Source: DAIOEK01 sp963721445 (lineage in GTDB: Bacteria > Chloroflexota > Anaerolineae > Anaerolineales > Anaerolineaceae). From it: 64,000 bases of DNA. Where the stretch lies: NCBI GenBank assembly GCA_963721445.1, contig CAVRIZ010000005.1, positions 1,612,001-1,676,000 of the forward strand. Direction: 5' to 3'. This document shows positions 43,246-51,977 of this stretch, piece by piece. The position numbers and the translations under genes were made by a program. Below the pieces are notes generated by a model. That model was given only the letters and a program-made list of their open reading frames with translations. It searched no databases and was not told the DNA's origin. Position 1 is the first letter of the stretch. Each line of letters starts with the position of its first letter.

Positions 43246-44842
43246 ATGAAGAAGATCATTTTATGGATGCTGATCTCCATTTTTTTGAGCGCTGGATGCA
43301 GTACAACGCTGACCGTCTCCCCCACCCCAACCAATCCCGCTGTGCCGTTATCCAACCTAACACCGACCACGATCCAAGCAGAAATTCCCTGGCCAACCCA
43401 TGGCTGGATCCCCTCTTCCCCGGAAGCGCAGGGAATGGATTCGACTTTATTAGCCAGGATGCTGGAAGATATATCCACCAGGGAAACCCGCATCCATTCG
43501 GTGCTGGTCATCCGCAATGGCTACCTGGTTACGGAGGCGTACTTTCACCCATATACCCGGGAGACGAAAAGCCAGATCCAGTCGGTGACCAAAAGTGTGA
43601 TCAGCATGCTGGTCGGTCGGGCGATCACCAGAGGTGAGATCCAGTCCACCGATCAAACGTTGGTCAGTTTTTTCCCGGGGCGGGTGTTTCCCAATCTGAC
43701 CAATGAGAAAGCTTCGATCACGCTATCCCACCTCCTCTCGATGTCTTCCGGACTGGATTGCGAGGAATTTCGGACGACCGGTCCGCGGATGGAACAGACG
43801 AAAAACTGGGTCCAATTCATGCTCGATCTTCCGATGATCGCGGCACCGGGGACCCGCTTCGGTTACTGCAATGGGAATGCCCATCTGCTCTCAGCCATTC
43901 TCGAAAAAAGAACCGGGCTGAACGCCCGTCTGTACGCAAACCGGGAATTGTTCACACCGCTGGGCATCTCCGGAGGTGGGACCGGCCGATTGGACCAGCG
44001 ATCCCAAAGGTTATACGATGGGCGGCTATGGCTTGCGCCTTCGTCCGGTGGATATGGCGAAGTTGGGATATTTTTACCTGCAAAATGGGAGACTGGGAAG
44101 GTGAGCAGCTCGTCCCCGCGGATTGGGTGACTCGCTCGACTCAGGCGTATGTTCCCAAAGGTGATGGCAGCAGCTACGGCTACATGTGGACGGTCTACCC
44201 GGGCATCCGGCACTTCTCGGCGCTCGGCATGGGCGGTCAGCAGATCCACGTCTACCCGGATAAGCAACTGGTCGTGGTAATGACATCCACCCTGGAAGAT
44301 TTCGCGGAATCGTCCGAGATCAACCGGATGCTGCGGCAATACATTCTGCCGGCGGTCAGATCAGATCTGCCATTGGCGATAAACTCCACCGGGGAAGCAC
44401 GAACTGAAAGCAGCCATGCAGTACGCGGCAAATCCCATCCGAGAGGTGCCTTCGCCACCGGAAATGGCAAAGAGCATCAGCGGGAGTATCTATACATTTG
44501 AGGAAAATCCAGTTGGATGGCAGACCGCAGTTTTCAATTTTCCGGCAGGGCGCCAATACAGCGACCTTGCGCATCAATGGCGGCAGCCCACTCGAAATTG
44601 GTCTCGATCACCTTTTCCGTAAATCCGATGCAGAGCCGTTTGGCGAGCTGTTGCTGCGGGGGGAATGGTCAGACGACCAGACCTTCGTGGTCGAATACCC
44701 CTATCCATTCGTTACCCACCCCAGGCTGGGTGATCTGGGCGATGTGGCTATTCAGTTCCGATTTGAAGGGGATCAGGTACAGGTGAGTATCATCCAGCAG
44801 GTATTCGGTGGGGATCCAATCTCATTTGGCGGAGCCAGATGA
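43246..44842 (+). pseudogene. beta-lactamase-family serine hydrolase lipoprotein, four frameshifts
   Basis: Rejoined length about 530 residues. A lipoprotein signal (LISIFLSAGC) precedes a Thr/Pro-rich tether. The serine beta-lactamase/class C fold shows the Ser-x-x-Lys motif in QSVTKSVIS and Tyr-x-Asn in FGYCNGN. The middle reads WTSDPKGYTMGGYGLRLRPV in a second frame, EGEQLVPADWVTRSTQ in a third, and the C-terminal beta domain in two more. Each of the four breaks (near 43970, 44091, 44402 and 44545) is one extra base. Likely an envelope-anchored peptidase or esterase rather than a drug-resistance enzyme. Start at 43246; an upstream ATG at 43222 is possible. Confidence 0.75.
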
Positions 44843-44867
44843 TACCTTTGATCATTTATAAACAACC

Positions 44868-44909
44868 GGGTGTGCTTTAGATCGTGATCCAAAGCACACC
44901 CTTATTCTT
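44868..44909. terminator. terminator between convergent genes
   Basis: GGGTGTGCTTT pairs with AAAGCACACCC (eleven pairs) around a twelve-base loop, followed by TTATTCTT on the plus strand. It serves the beta-lactamase-like gene and may also serve the convergent gene. Confidence 0.8.
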
Positions 44910-44943
44910 CAGATTACTTAAAATTGTTCGTTGGAAATTTAAC

Positions 44944-45786
44944 TTATTTATTCATCGAGCCAAGCGCGTTCAGAAACGATTGGACGACGATGGCTGTGGA
45001 CTGGTTGCGGTGTTGGGTGTTACCCATTCCGCTGCCAGCCAAAAACGCTTGAACCAGCGCCTGGGTGCCGCTCTGCCCCTGTTGCTTCGCCTGCATATAC
45101 CCCATCCCGGCTGCCAACAAATTGGATAGATCCATCCCGCCGCCCTGTTGTTGAGAGCTGGATTGGTTGCCCTGAGATCCGGTAAGCCCACCCAGGAGCG
45201 ATCCAAGCATGTCCGCTCCACCCTGTTGTTGTGATTGTTGTGCGGGAGCTTCTCCTCCCATCATTCCGCCCAGGAGTGACCCCAGCAAATCCCCTCCGGC
45301 GGGTTGTTGGTTAGTGTGACCAACACCGGCCTGAGCTCCATGGATGGTGGCAGGCGCCTGTTGTGCTTGTGCATTTCCGCCCATCAGTCCGCCCAGCAGG
45401 GAACCGAGCATATCTCCACTGCCACCCTGTGAGCCGCCGCCCTGTCCCGCGCCGATGAGGGTCGAGAGTAACTGCAGGGCGCCCTGCGCGTCGATACCTT
45501 TCCCCTTGAATTGGGTTGCGGCTTGTGCCAGGTTTTGCGAGTAGAGTTGGGCAGATCCGCTCGCGCTGTTTTTGGATACCGTTTTCGCGGCATATTTCAA
45601 AGCTGCGCCCGGAGTGCTGCCCTGTTTCTTCTCCAGAGCGCTGGTAATGGTCTGGAAGGTCTTGACCATATTGTCGCCGTGATCCTTGTTGTATGTATCC
45701 GCCTGATCCAGGGCTTGCTGGTTTTCCGCAAGAGATTGCGTTACCGCCTGGAAGATGCTGGCAAGATCGACATTATTTTGAGGCAT
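44944..45786 (-). CDS. Gly/Gln-rich repeat protein with DAK2-like N-terminal region
   Basis: 280 residues. The N-terminal 95 residues are helical; ALDQADTYNKDHGDNMVKTF resembles the start of a DAK2/DhaL domain (D-x-x-x-x-x-DHG-x-NM), but the catalytic pattern is incomplete. Residues about 125-220 contain three copies of DMLGSLLGGLMGG-like units separated by Gln/Gly-rich spacers. The C-terminus is helical (STAIVVQSFLNALGSM). No signal peptide or clear membrane segment. The role is unknown; the repeats suggest assembly or binding to membranes or other proteins. Confidence 0.55.
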   Translation of the reverse strand: MPQNNVDLASIFQAVTQSLAENQQALDQADTYNKDHGDNMVKTFQTITSALEKKQGSTPGAALKYAAKTVSKNSASGSAQLYSQNLAQAATQFKGKGIDAQGALQLLSTLIGAGQGGGSQGGSGDMLGSLLGGLMGGNAQAQQAPATIHGAQAGVGHTNQQPAGGDLLGSLLGGMMGGEAPAQQSQQQGGADMLGSLLGGLTGSQGNQSSSQQQGGGMDLSNLLAAGMGYMQAKQQGQSGTQALVQAFLAGSGMGNTQHRNQSTAIVVQSFLNALGSMNK

Positions 45787-45927
45787 AGGATTATCCTTTT
45801 AGTAAGACCAAATAGAGTAAAGATGAATTTCTCATCAATGGTTATCTCATTCCAGTATAACCAACAATCAATTCATCGACCAACCTGTTTATAGACATCG
45901 AATCAGGCGTGTGGTTTATATGTTTGG

Positions 45928-45957
45928 TTGCCTGATGCCTTGTAATAGGTCTATACT
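45928..45957 (+). promoter_or_regulatory. sigma70-like promoter
   Basis: TTGCCT at 45928-45933 and TATACT at 45952-45957 with 18 bases between. Transcription would begin about 45 bases before the DUF3597 gene. Confidence 0.5.
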
Positions 45958-46008
45958 GAAGTTAAGTTCATTTATGGTTATTCAAATCATAAAAAAGGAA
46001 GGGAAAAT

Positions 46009-46524
46009 ATGAGCATATTCGGAAATATATTGGAAAAGTTGGGGTTAAAGAAACCCGAAGAGAAACCCGTACAGCAAAAACCAGCACCAATGCCAACGAT
46101 CACCGTCAGACCCGGCGCTCCGGCTGCCGCACCGGTGAAACCGGTTGCCAAACCCGTAGTTCCAACCACTCCCCCGCCAGCACAGAAGGTCTACACTGAT
46201 TCACGCCCCATTCCTGGTTTGAAACCAGCCGGAGCGATGGTGCCTCAAACCGCGCCGATGGCCATGGTCGATGTGGTAAGCAAGATGGATAAACTGGCCA
46301 AGGATAGCGGTCAGAAACTGGACTGGAAAGTCTCGATTGTCGATCTGCTGAAACTCCTCCATGTGGATAGCAGCTTGGAAGCCCGCAAGGAGTTGGCGGT
46401 AGAACTTGGCTGCCCACCCGAGATGATGAAAGAATCACAGAAGATGAATGTCTGGCTTCATAAGACGGTCCTGGCGAAGATTGCAGAGAATGGTGGAAAC
46501 GTTCCAAAAGAGCTGCTGGACTAG
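46009..46524 (+). CDS. DUF3597 domain protein
   Basis: 171 residues. MSIFGNILEKLGLKK at the N-terminus and the C-terminal block from VDVVSKMDKLAKDSGQKLDW to LAKIAENGGNVPKELL are the two parts of DUF3597. Between them lies a Pro-rich linker (about 20-75). No signal peptide. AAGGAAGGG precedes the ATG. A terminator follows 120 bases later, so it is a single-gene unit. Function unknown. Confidence 0.8.
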   Translation: MSIFGNILEKLGLKKPEEKPVQQKPAPMPTITVRPGAPAAAPVKPVAKPVVPTTPPPAQKVYTDSRPIPGLKPAGAMVPQTAPMAMVDVVSKMDKLAKDSGQKLDWKVSIVDLLKLLHVDSSLEARKELAVELGCPPEMMKESQKMNVWLHKTVLAKIAENGGNVPKELLD

Positions 46525-46647
46525 AAGCAAGGATAAGACATTAAAGGCAAATCACGGGAATATCGATCTCTGAATACGGATGACGGATACTTCTAATGCG
46601 GATCCCCATCCAATAATTCTAGCTTTGTAAAATTACTAATTTATTCT

Positions 46648-46685
46648 AACGCTTACCATTCTTTCTTTGGTAGGCGTTTATTATT
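46648..46685 (+). terminator. intrinsic terminator
   Basis: AACGCTTACC pairs with GGTAGGCGTT (ten pairs, one G-T) around an eleven-base loop, followed by TATTATT. It ends the DUF3597 transcript. The rest of the gap to 46934 holds no convincing gene. Confidence 0.7.
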
Positions 46686-46934
46686 GCCCTGATTGAATAT
46701 CCAGTTAAAATGGAATCGGCGTCATAAATCCATTGAGCAAGTCTGGATCTTTTACTCCCTCGGATATCTATTCAAAAAATTCCCTTCATGTTTTGTGAGG
46801 TTTGACCGAACGCCGAGGGACGAAATTGATTCTATAGGGTGGATTGAAACGATCGAAAGCAGATTTGTGACCGGGATATTTTTGGGAAGAGTCCAAATAC
46901 CATCCAATCATCCTGTCGGCATTAAGGAATCTAT

Positions 46935-47246
46935 ATGAACTCTGCTTCAAGCAATAATACCTCCAGCGAACCGAAGAAAGGCATTTCCGGCACACACTTG
47001 GCTGGAACTTGTGCCGGTCTGGCAGTTGGGTGTGGCTTTTCCTTCGTAATCAGCTGGATCATCGCTTTTTTGTTATCAGCGGTGCTGGCTCCCCTTTTCG
47101 GAAATCCAGAGGGAGGCAATACAGTCATCGGGGTATTGCTAGCTGCACTGACCTGCGTAAGCAGCCTGATTATTGGCGGAGGGATCTCCTTCCTGGTTGG
47201 TAAGATATTCCCTATCTTTAAGAAAAAAGGTGGGATAAGCCAATGA
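46935..47246 (+). CDS. small membrane protein, first gene of a coupled operon
   Basis: 103 residues: a Ser/Asn-rich N-terminus, then two hydrophobic segments (about 24-54 and 63-92) with glycine-rich ends and a basic C-terminus. No family recognised. AAGGA is upstream. Its stop overlaps the start of the 604-residue protein as ATGA, so the two are translated together. Confidence 0.55.
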   Translation: MNSASSNNTSSEPKKGISGTHLAGTCAGLAVGCGFSFVISWIIAFLLSAVLAPLFGNPEGGNTVIGVLLAALTCVSSLIIGGGISFLVGKIFPIFKKKGGISQ

Positions 47247-49057
47247 GACATCGAATGCTAAGTTTGCTTCTTGGTATAGGATTGGTTATTGGCTTACTCG
47301 TTTTGTCGAGTCCGCAAACTCCGATAGTCCATGCCGATAAGACCTACCAGAGTAATTCCTGTGAAGGAATATTGGAGGATGCAGCCAGCCGCGCGGGTCT
47401 TGACGCAGAAGGTGTTGATTGGATCCCGGTAGGAGATGGGGGCTGCGAGGTAAGGTATTGCTGGGAATGCAACGCCGGAATGGGAAAAGGCCAAGATGTC
47501 TACCTGGGAATTCAACGAACAGATGATTTTCAGCCTTTCGAGTGTTGGGCGGGAAATCAGCAAATGGAGACCTCAAGATGCAAACTGACCACTTTCCATG
47601 GGTATCCCGCGAGATTATCGTATAAACTGGTCCGCGGCCGACCTGGAACTAATTTTGACTGGTATCTGGAACAGGAAGGCGTCGGTTACATATTCCATGT
47701 GGAGAAGAATAGGCCATTTTCCAATGAGAATCTATCAGCCGACCCAGATATGGTAATGGATCTGGCCGAGGCGTTGTGGGATGCAGCCGGAGCGGTTTCA
47801 ACGGATAGTGATGTTGTTCCCACCGATCCTGAACCGGCGAATTCTGATTGTGCAGGTGTAACACCCGAAGATTTGCGGCAAGGCGGTCTCACGACATTAA
47901 AGTGCCGGCTGCATTGTGACCCTGATACGATGTCAGACGATGAATTATGGGGATGCATTTATAACTTCAGTGGGGTATCCGGGGATGGGGTTGAGAATCC
48001 AGAAGAACCATTAAACCCAATCCCGGACGATGAGCAACCATTCGTGCCGGAAAACCCATCGGATGGCGAAAACCTCATTCCCGATGGGGAGACCCAATCT
48101 ACAGATCAATCCAATAGTCTGGGACCGCTGGCAACATCTCCATTGGTTCCACTGGCAGGTGGTCTGATCGGCACTGTGGCCGGTTGGCTAGTATCCATTG
48201 CGGTGACTTCCGGGGCAGGGGTCAAACCGGTCGTCCCCGCGCCGAAACCAACAATCCCTGCTAATGTAAGTCCTCCCGTCAGCCCGCCCTCCCCCGTGGT
48301 TGAGGCAGCCGATCCGATAGATTTGAAGCCTACACCTCCCCCGACACCCACCGAGCATCTGTGGGATTTGGCCACAAACCTGGTGGGGAATGGTTCCACC
48401 GTGGTGGGCACATTGAGCGAGTTTTTTGATTTCGAGGATAGTGTTGAGACGGTGCAGCAAATACGGAATTCGGTCAGCGCCTGGCATGCTAATCCCACAG
48501 CAAAAGCCGCAGAAAACTATGTGAAGACCGTGGGTAAAACCATCAATGTACGCCTGAAGAATCTTTCAGATAATCTTGGCAATATTTCGCTGGTGATGGA
48601 TGGAGTGGATGCCGTATCTGCCGGATTGAACACGGCAGCTGAACGGGGTTACACTGGCTCAGACAAAGTGCTGGCTGTGGGCGCGGAATTGTCCAAGAAG
48701 GTCTTAAACTTTGCCCTTACAAAAAACCCGGTGGTTGGATTGGTGAATACAGCGCTTGGAGGCGCCTCTGAACTTGCCTTGGGCGCAGATGGCCGGGTGG
48801 ATATTGGGACCATGATCGATCATGGATCGGAGATGTGGGATGCGACCACCCAGGAATACGCTGGTTACACAGAGGGATCGTATCTGCCAGGTAACTACGC
48901 CGAGGAGCTTGCGAAGGATGCAACCATCCAAAGGAAAGATCAATATTTGCATGGTATTCGCCGAATTAAGAAATTGATCGAGTTGGGAAAGGTCTCTAGA
49001 GATGATGGAATTGCACAGATCAGGGCATTACAGAATATCGTGGGAGGTGAATCATGA
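47243..49057 (+). CDS. large secreted or membrane protein of unknown family
   Basis: 604 residues. Signal peptide 1-31 with an Ala-x-Ala type end (IVHA). An extracytoplasmic domain with at least ten Cys residues between about 40 and 238 (for example RYCWECN), then an acidic Pro-rich linker, one membrane segment (about 298-322, LVPLAGGLIGTVAGWLV), a Pro-rich spacer to 370, and a helical C-terminal domain of about 230 residues with alternating Gly/Ala-rich hydrophobic stretches (VDAVSAGLNTAA, LVNTALGGASELALG). No family recognised. Both neighbours overlap it by ATGA, so the three products are likely needed together. Confidence 0.55.
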   Translation: MRHRMLSLLLGIGLVIGLLVLSSPQTPIVHADKTYQSNSCEGILEDAASRAGLDAEGVDWIPVGDGGCEVRYCWECNAGMGKGQDVYLGIQRTDDFQPFECWAGNQQMETSRCKLTTFHGYPARLSYKLVRGRPGTNFDWYLEQEGVGYIFHVEKNRPFSNENLSADPDMVMDLAEALWDAAGAVSTDSDVVPTDPEPANSDCAGVTPEDLRQGGLTTLKCRLHCDPDTMSDDELWGCIYNFSGVSGDGVENPEEPLNPIPDDEQPFVPENPSDGENLIPDGETQSTDQSNSLGPLATSPLVPLAGGLIGTVAGWLVSIAVTSGAGVKPVVPAPKPTIPANVSPPVSPPSPVVEAADPIDLKPTPPPTPTEHLWDLATNLVGNGSTVVGTLSEFFDFEDSVETVQQIRNSVSAWHANPTAKAAENYVKTVGKTINVRLKNLSDNLGNISLVMDGVDAVSAGLNTAAERGYTGSDKVLAVGAELSKKVLNFALTKNPVVGLVNTALGGASELALGADGRVDIGTMIDHGSEMWDATTQEYAGYTEGSYLPGNYAEELAKDATIQRKDQYLHGIRRIKKLIELGKVSRDDGIAQIRALQNIVGGES

Positions 49058-50028
49058 CAGCCTTCTCGCTGACTCGATCCGAAGTGTGGACACTGGCAAC
49101 GCTTTTACATCTCCCAATCCAACCAGACTCGGTATTGTGTGACTGGCTTGCATTGGGAGACACTCCCAGTGAAACAAACTTGCCGACAGATGATATCACC
49201 TCATTACGTGAGAAGGGATTTTACCTTCCGGGGAATGGCGATCAACCGATCTTGCCTGACCTGATTCGATGCCTTACCCTGGCCGCTGTAAATGCCGCTG
49301 AGATCGCGCTGGTCATCCAGCGCGGTGGCCGGTCCACCCTGACCCGTTTTGCTCAGGTTGGAAACGGAATTGTCCAATATGGAATGGATGATAGGGGTTT
49401 GACCCTCTTCCGTGTGGAAAACCTGGATGTGGTTGCCGATTCACTCATCCCAAGCTGGTTTGTAGTAAGCCAGGATGACCATATGCAGGCAGAGATGCCG
49501 ATGGATGAATTTTTACTCTTCAAACAGGCTTGCGTTCTGGCAGATCTGGCAGCAGGTACGACCTTCTTAGAATCGGACACCTTTACGAAAAAAGAACTAA
49601 TGGAGCGATTTAATCCGTTGGCAGAGCGAACAAGCCTGTTCAGCGCATCAGAGATCAACCCTACGCCAAAATCAGGAGAAGAACGGGTCGAAGAATATTT
49701 CCAGAATTTGATCAAACTGGGATTTCTGAAGAAGAAAACGAAAACGACATTCGAAATTGGTACCGCGGGGAGAGGTCTTGCCGCTGTGTTTTCTGACCCG
49801 GACATGTGCTCCCTTACCATTTCGTTGCAAGCACAAAATACAGAATTTCCGATTACGGGTGTTTTATTATATGGGAATGGGCGATTGTTCTTACTCGAAT
49901 CTGAAGGTGATACGATCATCCTCCGTCAGCTCTCTGATTATATGAATGGTTCATCTTGGGTAAAGGAATTGTTGAGGAAAGGGAGCCAGGCCCGATATTC
50001 AGAGTATGTAATTGCGCCAGTGAATTAA
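49054..50028 (+). CDS. soluble protein of unknown family, third gene of the coupled operon
   Basis: 324 residues, no signal peptide or membrane segment. SLTRSEVWTLATLLHLPIQP at the N-terminus and the alternating strands that follow recall the layout of EspG-type chaperones of type VII secretion, but the resemblance is only general. Mixed alpha/beta composition. Its ATG overlaps the upstream stop as ATGA. It is followed by a terminator. Confidence 0.5.
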   Translation: MTAFSLTRSEVWTLATLLHLPIQPDSVLCDWLALGDTPSETNLPTDDITSLREKGFYLPGNGDQPILPDLIRCLTLAAVNAAEIALVIQRGGRSTLTRFAQVGNGIVQYGMDDRGLTLFRVENLDVVADSLIPSWFVVSQDDHMQAEMPMDEFLLFKQACVLADLAAGTTFLESDTFTKKELMERFNPLAERTSLFSASEINPTPKSGEERVEEYFQNLIKLGFLKKKTKTTFEIGTAGRGLAAVFSDPDMCSLTISLQAQNTEFPITGVLLYGNGRLFLLESEGDTIILRQLSDYMNGSSWVKELLRKGSQARYSEYVIAPVN

Positions 50029-50113
50029 ATTTATTTTCGCAATTACAGTAGTTCGCTGAAACGTTACGAATGTGGGAGTAGACCTGCGCGATAGTTGGCA
50101 GAAACTTAAAGAA

Positions 50114-50154
50114 AACGTAACCCTTGATTTGTAGCATGGGTTGCGTTTTTTTTT
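50114..50154 (+). terminator. intrinsic terminator
   Basis: AACGTAACCC pairs with GGGTTGCGTT (ten pairs, one G-T) around a 14-base loop and is followed by TTTTTTT. It ends the three-gene operon. From here to 50500 I see a TATAAT at 50292-50297 that may be a -10 for the next operon, but no gene. Confidence 0.85.
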
Positions 50155-50502
50155 GATCCAAGCGAGAGAATGGTAATAATAGTCGAGGAAAATTCCTGTT
50201 TTGCAAATGGAATTTTTCGGGGTATAGTCTTCAACTCTCCTTAATACAGTTTATTTGAGCGAACTGTAACTAGTGGTGGTTTTCCACCTGATATAATAGG
50301 AGCAATTGGCTTAAAGTTCAGATATTTATGATGGTAGCGGATCAACACTGTCCATATTGGTATCATCGGGGTATATATGATCGAAAATCTGGATGCGAGG
50401 GGCCGTATCGTATTGGTAGCCCGGTATTTGTATGGTTTTGTTTGACCTAACCAAATCGTGTTAATTGGTTAATTTAATCATCAGTAAGCGGGATTGTGAG
50501 CC

Positions 50503-51372
50503 ATTAACCATATCCGGCGTAAAGCCTTCTTCTACACTGTTGTAGCAGGTATCGGAATACTCATTCTGGCATCTTCGATCTCAAATTTGAGATTCCAGCC
50601 TGGTCTGCCTGTCCCCGGTCCGGAAATAACCAGTAATACGACCAATCCCACAATTCAGACAGAACCCGTATCAACAGGCTCGGACTTTCGATTTGTCATA
50701 CAGGCGGTTCTGTCACTTGCCTTCACTTTATTTCTGATCGCCCTGATCATCGGGTTGGTTAAAAACGTGAAACCCAGGCGGATTATGCAACTCGTCCTCG
50801 GGGTTACGATCCCATTGATCATCCTCTATCTTCTCCATTGGACGACCACAACAGTTTCGAATTCGTCTTTCATCGAATCACAGGAAGCGGGATTGGGACC
50901 AGTTTCCACCTACGCTATCACGCCCATAGGTACAGCACCAGCCAGCTTATTCAACATCGTGTTGGTAACTGTGAGCATAGCTGTTCTGTTGCTAGTTGGC
51001 TGGTTGGCATATCACTCTTTTCGAAGACCAGAGCGTAATGAACCGCTTACTCAGGAAGCCGAGGCAGCTCTGCAGGCAATCAGAAGTGGCCAGGACCTGA
51101 GCGATGTAATAATCCAGTGTTATATACAGATGACGCGTTTGGTGAAAGAAGAGGTCGGTATCGAACGGAAAGAATCCATGACAGCCCGGGAATTTGAAAA
51201 ATTTGTTGTAGCCAGGGGAATACCCGACCAGGCAATTCGCCAATTGACCCGACTATTCGAGAAAGTACGCTATGGTAAGGAAAAACCTGATAGCCAGGAT
51301 GAATTGGATGCCATTGCAAGCCTGTCCGCGATCCGTTCACGAAATCCACATCCGCAGCAGAGGGTTGAATGA
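50503..51372 (+). CDS. DUF4129 membrane protein
   Basis: About 289 residues if read from 50503. N-terminal membrane anchor (RRKAFFYTVVAGIGILILAS), a Thr/Pro-rich external part, two further membrane segments (about 65-82 and 92-110) and a third near 150, then the cytoplasmic DUF4129 domain (VIIQCYIQMTRLVKEE, REFEKFVVARGIPDQAI, LTRLFEKVRYG). DUF4129 is often found with transglutaminase, MoxR and DUF58 genes, as here. The first residues have no ATG, GTG or TTG in frame: either ATT at 50503 is used, or GTG at 50496 is the start and one base too many lies in between. A TTG at 50587 would cut the anchor off. Confidence 0.65.
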   Translation: MNHIRRKAFFYTVVAGIGILILASSISNLRFQPGLPVPGPEITSNTTNPTIQTEPVSTGSDFRFVIQAVLSLAFTLFLIALIIGLVKNVKPRRIMQLVLGVTIPLIILYLLHWTTTTVSNSSFIESQEAGLGPVSTYAITPIGTAPASLFNIVLVTVSIAVLLLVGWLAYHSFRRPERNEPLTQEAEAALQAIRSGQDLSDVIIQCYIQMTRLVKEEVGIERKESMTAREFEKFVVARGIPDQAIRQLTRLFEKVRYGKEKPDSQDELDAIASLSAIRSRNPHPQQRVE

Positions 51373-51977
51373 AAATCCAAAGACGATATCCGCTCTTGCT
51401 TGTATTGGTGGTCTTAGCACTCGCATTGGCTGTGACAAATCAATCGTTCGTTGTTGCAAATCTAATAAAGCCGATCACCCAATTTATATGGTTGATGGTG
51501 AAAGGAATTCTAGCGGTTGACCAGGAAGTGTATTGGGGGATCCTGCTCTTCGCTATCCTGGTTTTGGGCTTACGCTTGATTCCACTTCCACAGGATAATT
51601 ATCGAATTTCGGCGTATTCAGACCTGCCCCATTCAGAGGATCGGCTCGAGTACTGGGAAAGGCTGCTCTCTTCTGCCGAGTCGGATGTGCAATATCGATC
51701 CTCCCTGCAACGCAGCCTGGAATCTATTGCACAAACAATCAACGCCCTGACTGAAGACAATGTGCAGGTGAAAATTGTTCTGCCACAACCCGATAAATAT
51801 CCCTGGAAAACAATCATGACGCGATGGCGCCGAAATGTTGGCAGAAAACGACTAATGCAGACCGACCGTACATATTCTGAATTTGAATTTAGCATCAACC
51901 GAATCATACATGAGATGGAATCCCGCCTGGAGATAAAAGATGACGAAAAATTCCCTGACCCGAATGAACGTGAATGA
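51369..51977 (+). CDS. membrane-anchored protein of the MoxR-DUF58 operon
   Basis: 202 residues. Two membrane segments (about 8-28 and 56-70) and a charged cytoplasmic part rich in coiled-coil-like helices (SSLQRSLESIAQTINALTE). Overlaps the DUF4129 gene by ATGA and the MoxR gene by 38 bases, so all are co-translated. No family recognised; position matches the variable small membrane protein often seen in these operons. Confidence 0.6.
   Translation: MKIQRRYPLLLVLVVLALALAVTNQSFVVANLIKPITQFIWLMVKGILAVDQEVYWGILLFAILVLGLRLIPLPQDNYRISAYSDLPHSEDRLEYWERLLSSAESDVQYRSSLQRSLESIAQTINALTEDNVQVKIVLPQPDKYPWKTIMTRWRRNVGRKRLMQTDRTYSEFEFSINRIIHEMESRLEIKDDEKFPDPNERE

Noticed and set aside
46693..46938. 81-codon ORF before the coupled operon
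   Set aside because: Weak start, no recognisable pattern; overlaps the ATG of the next gene.
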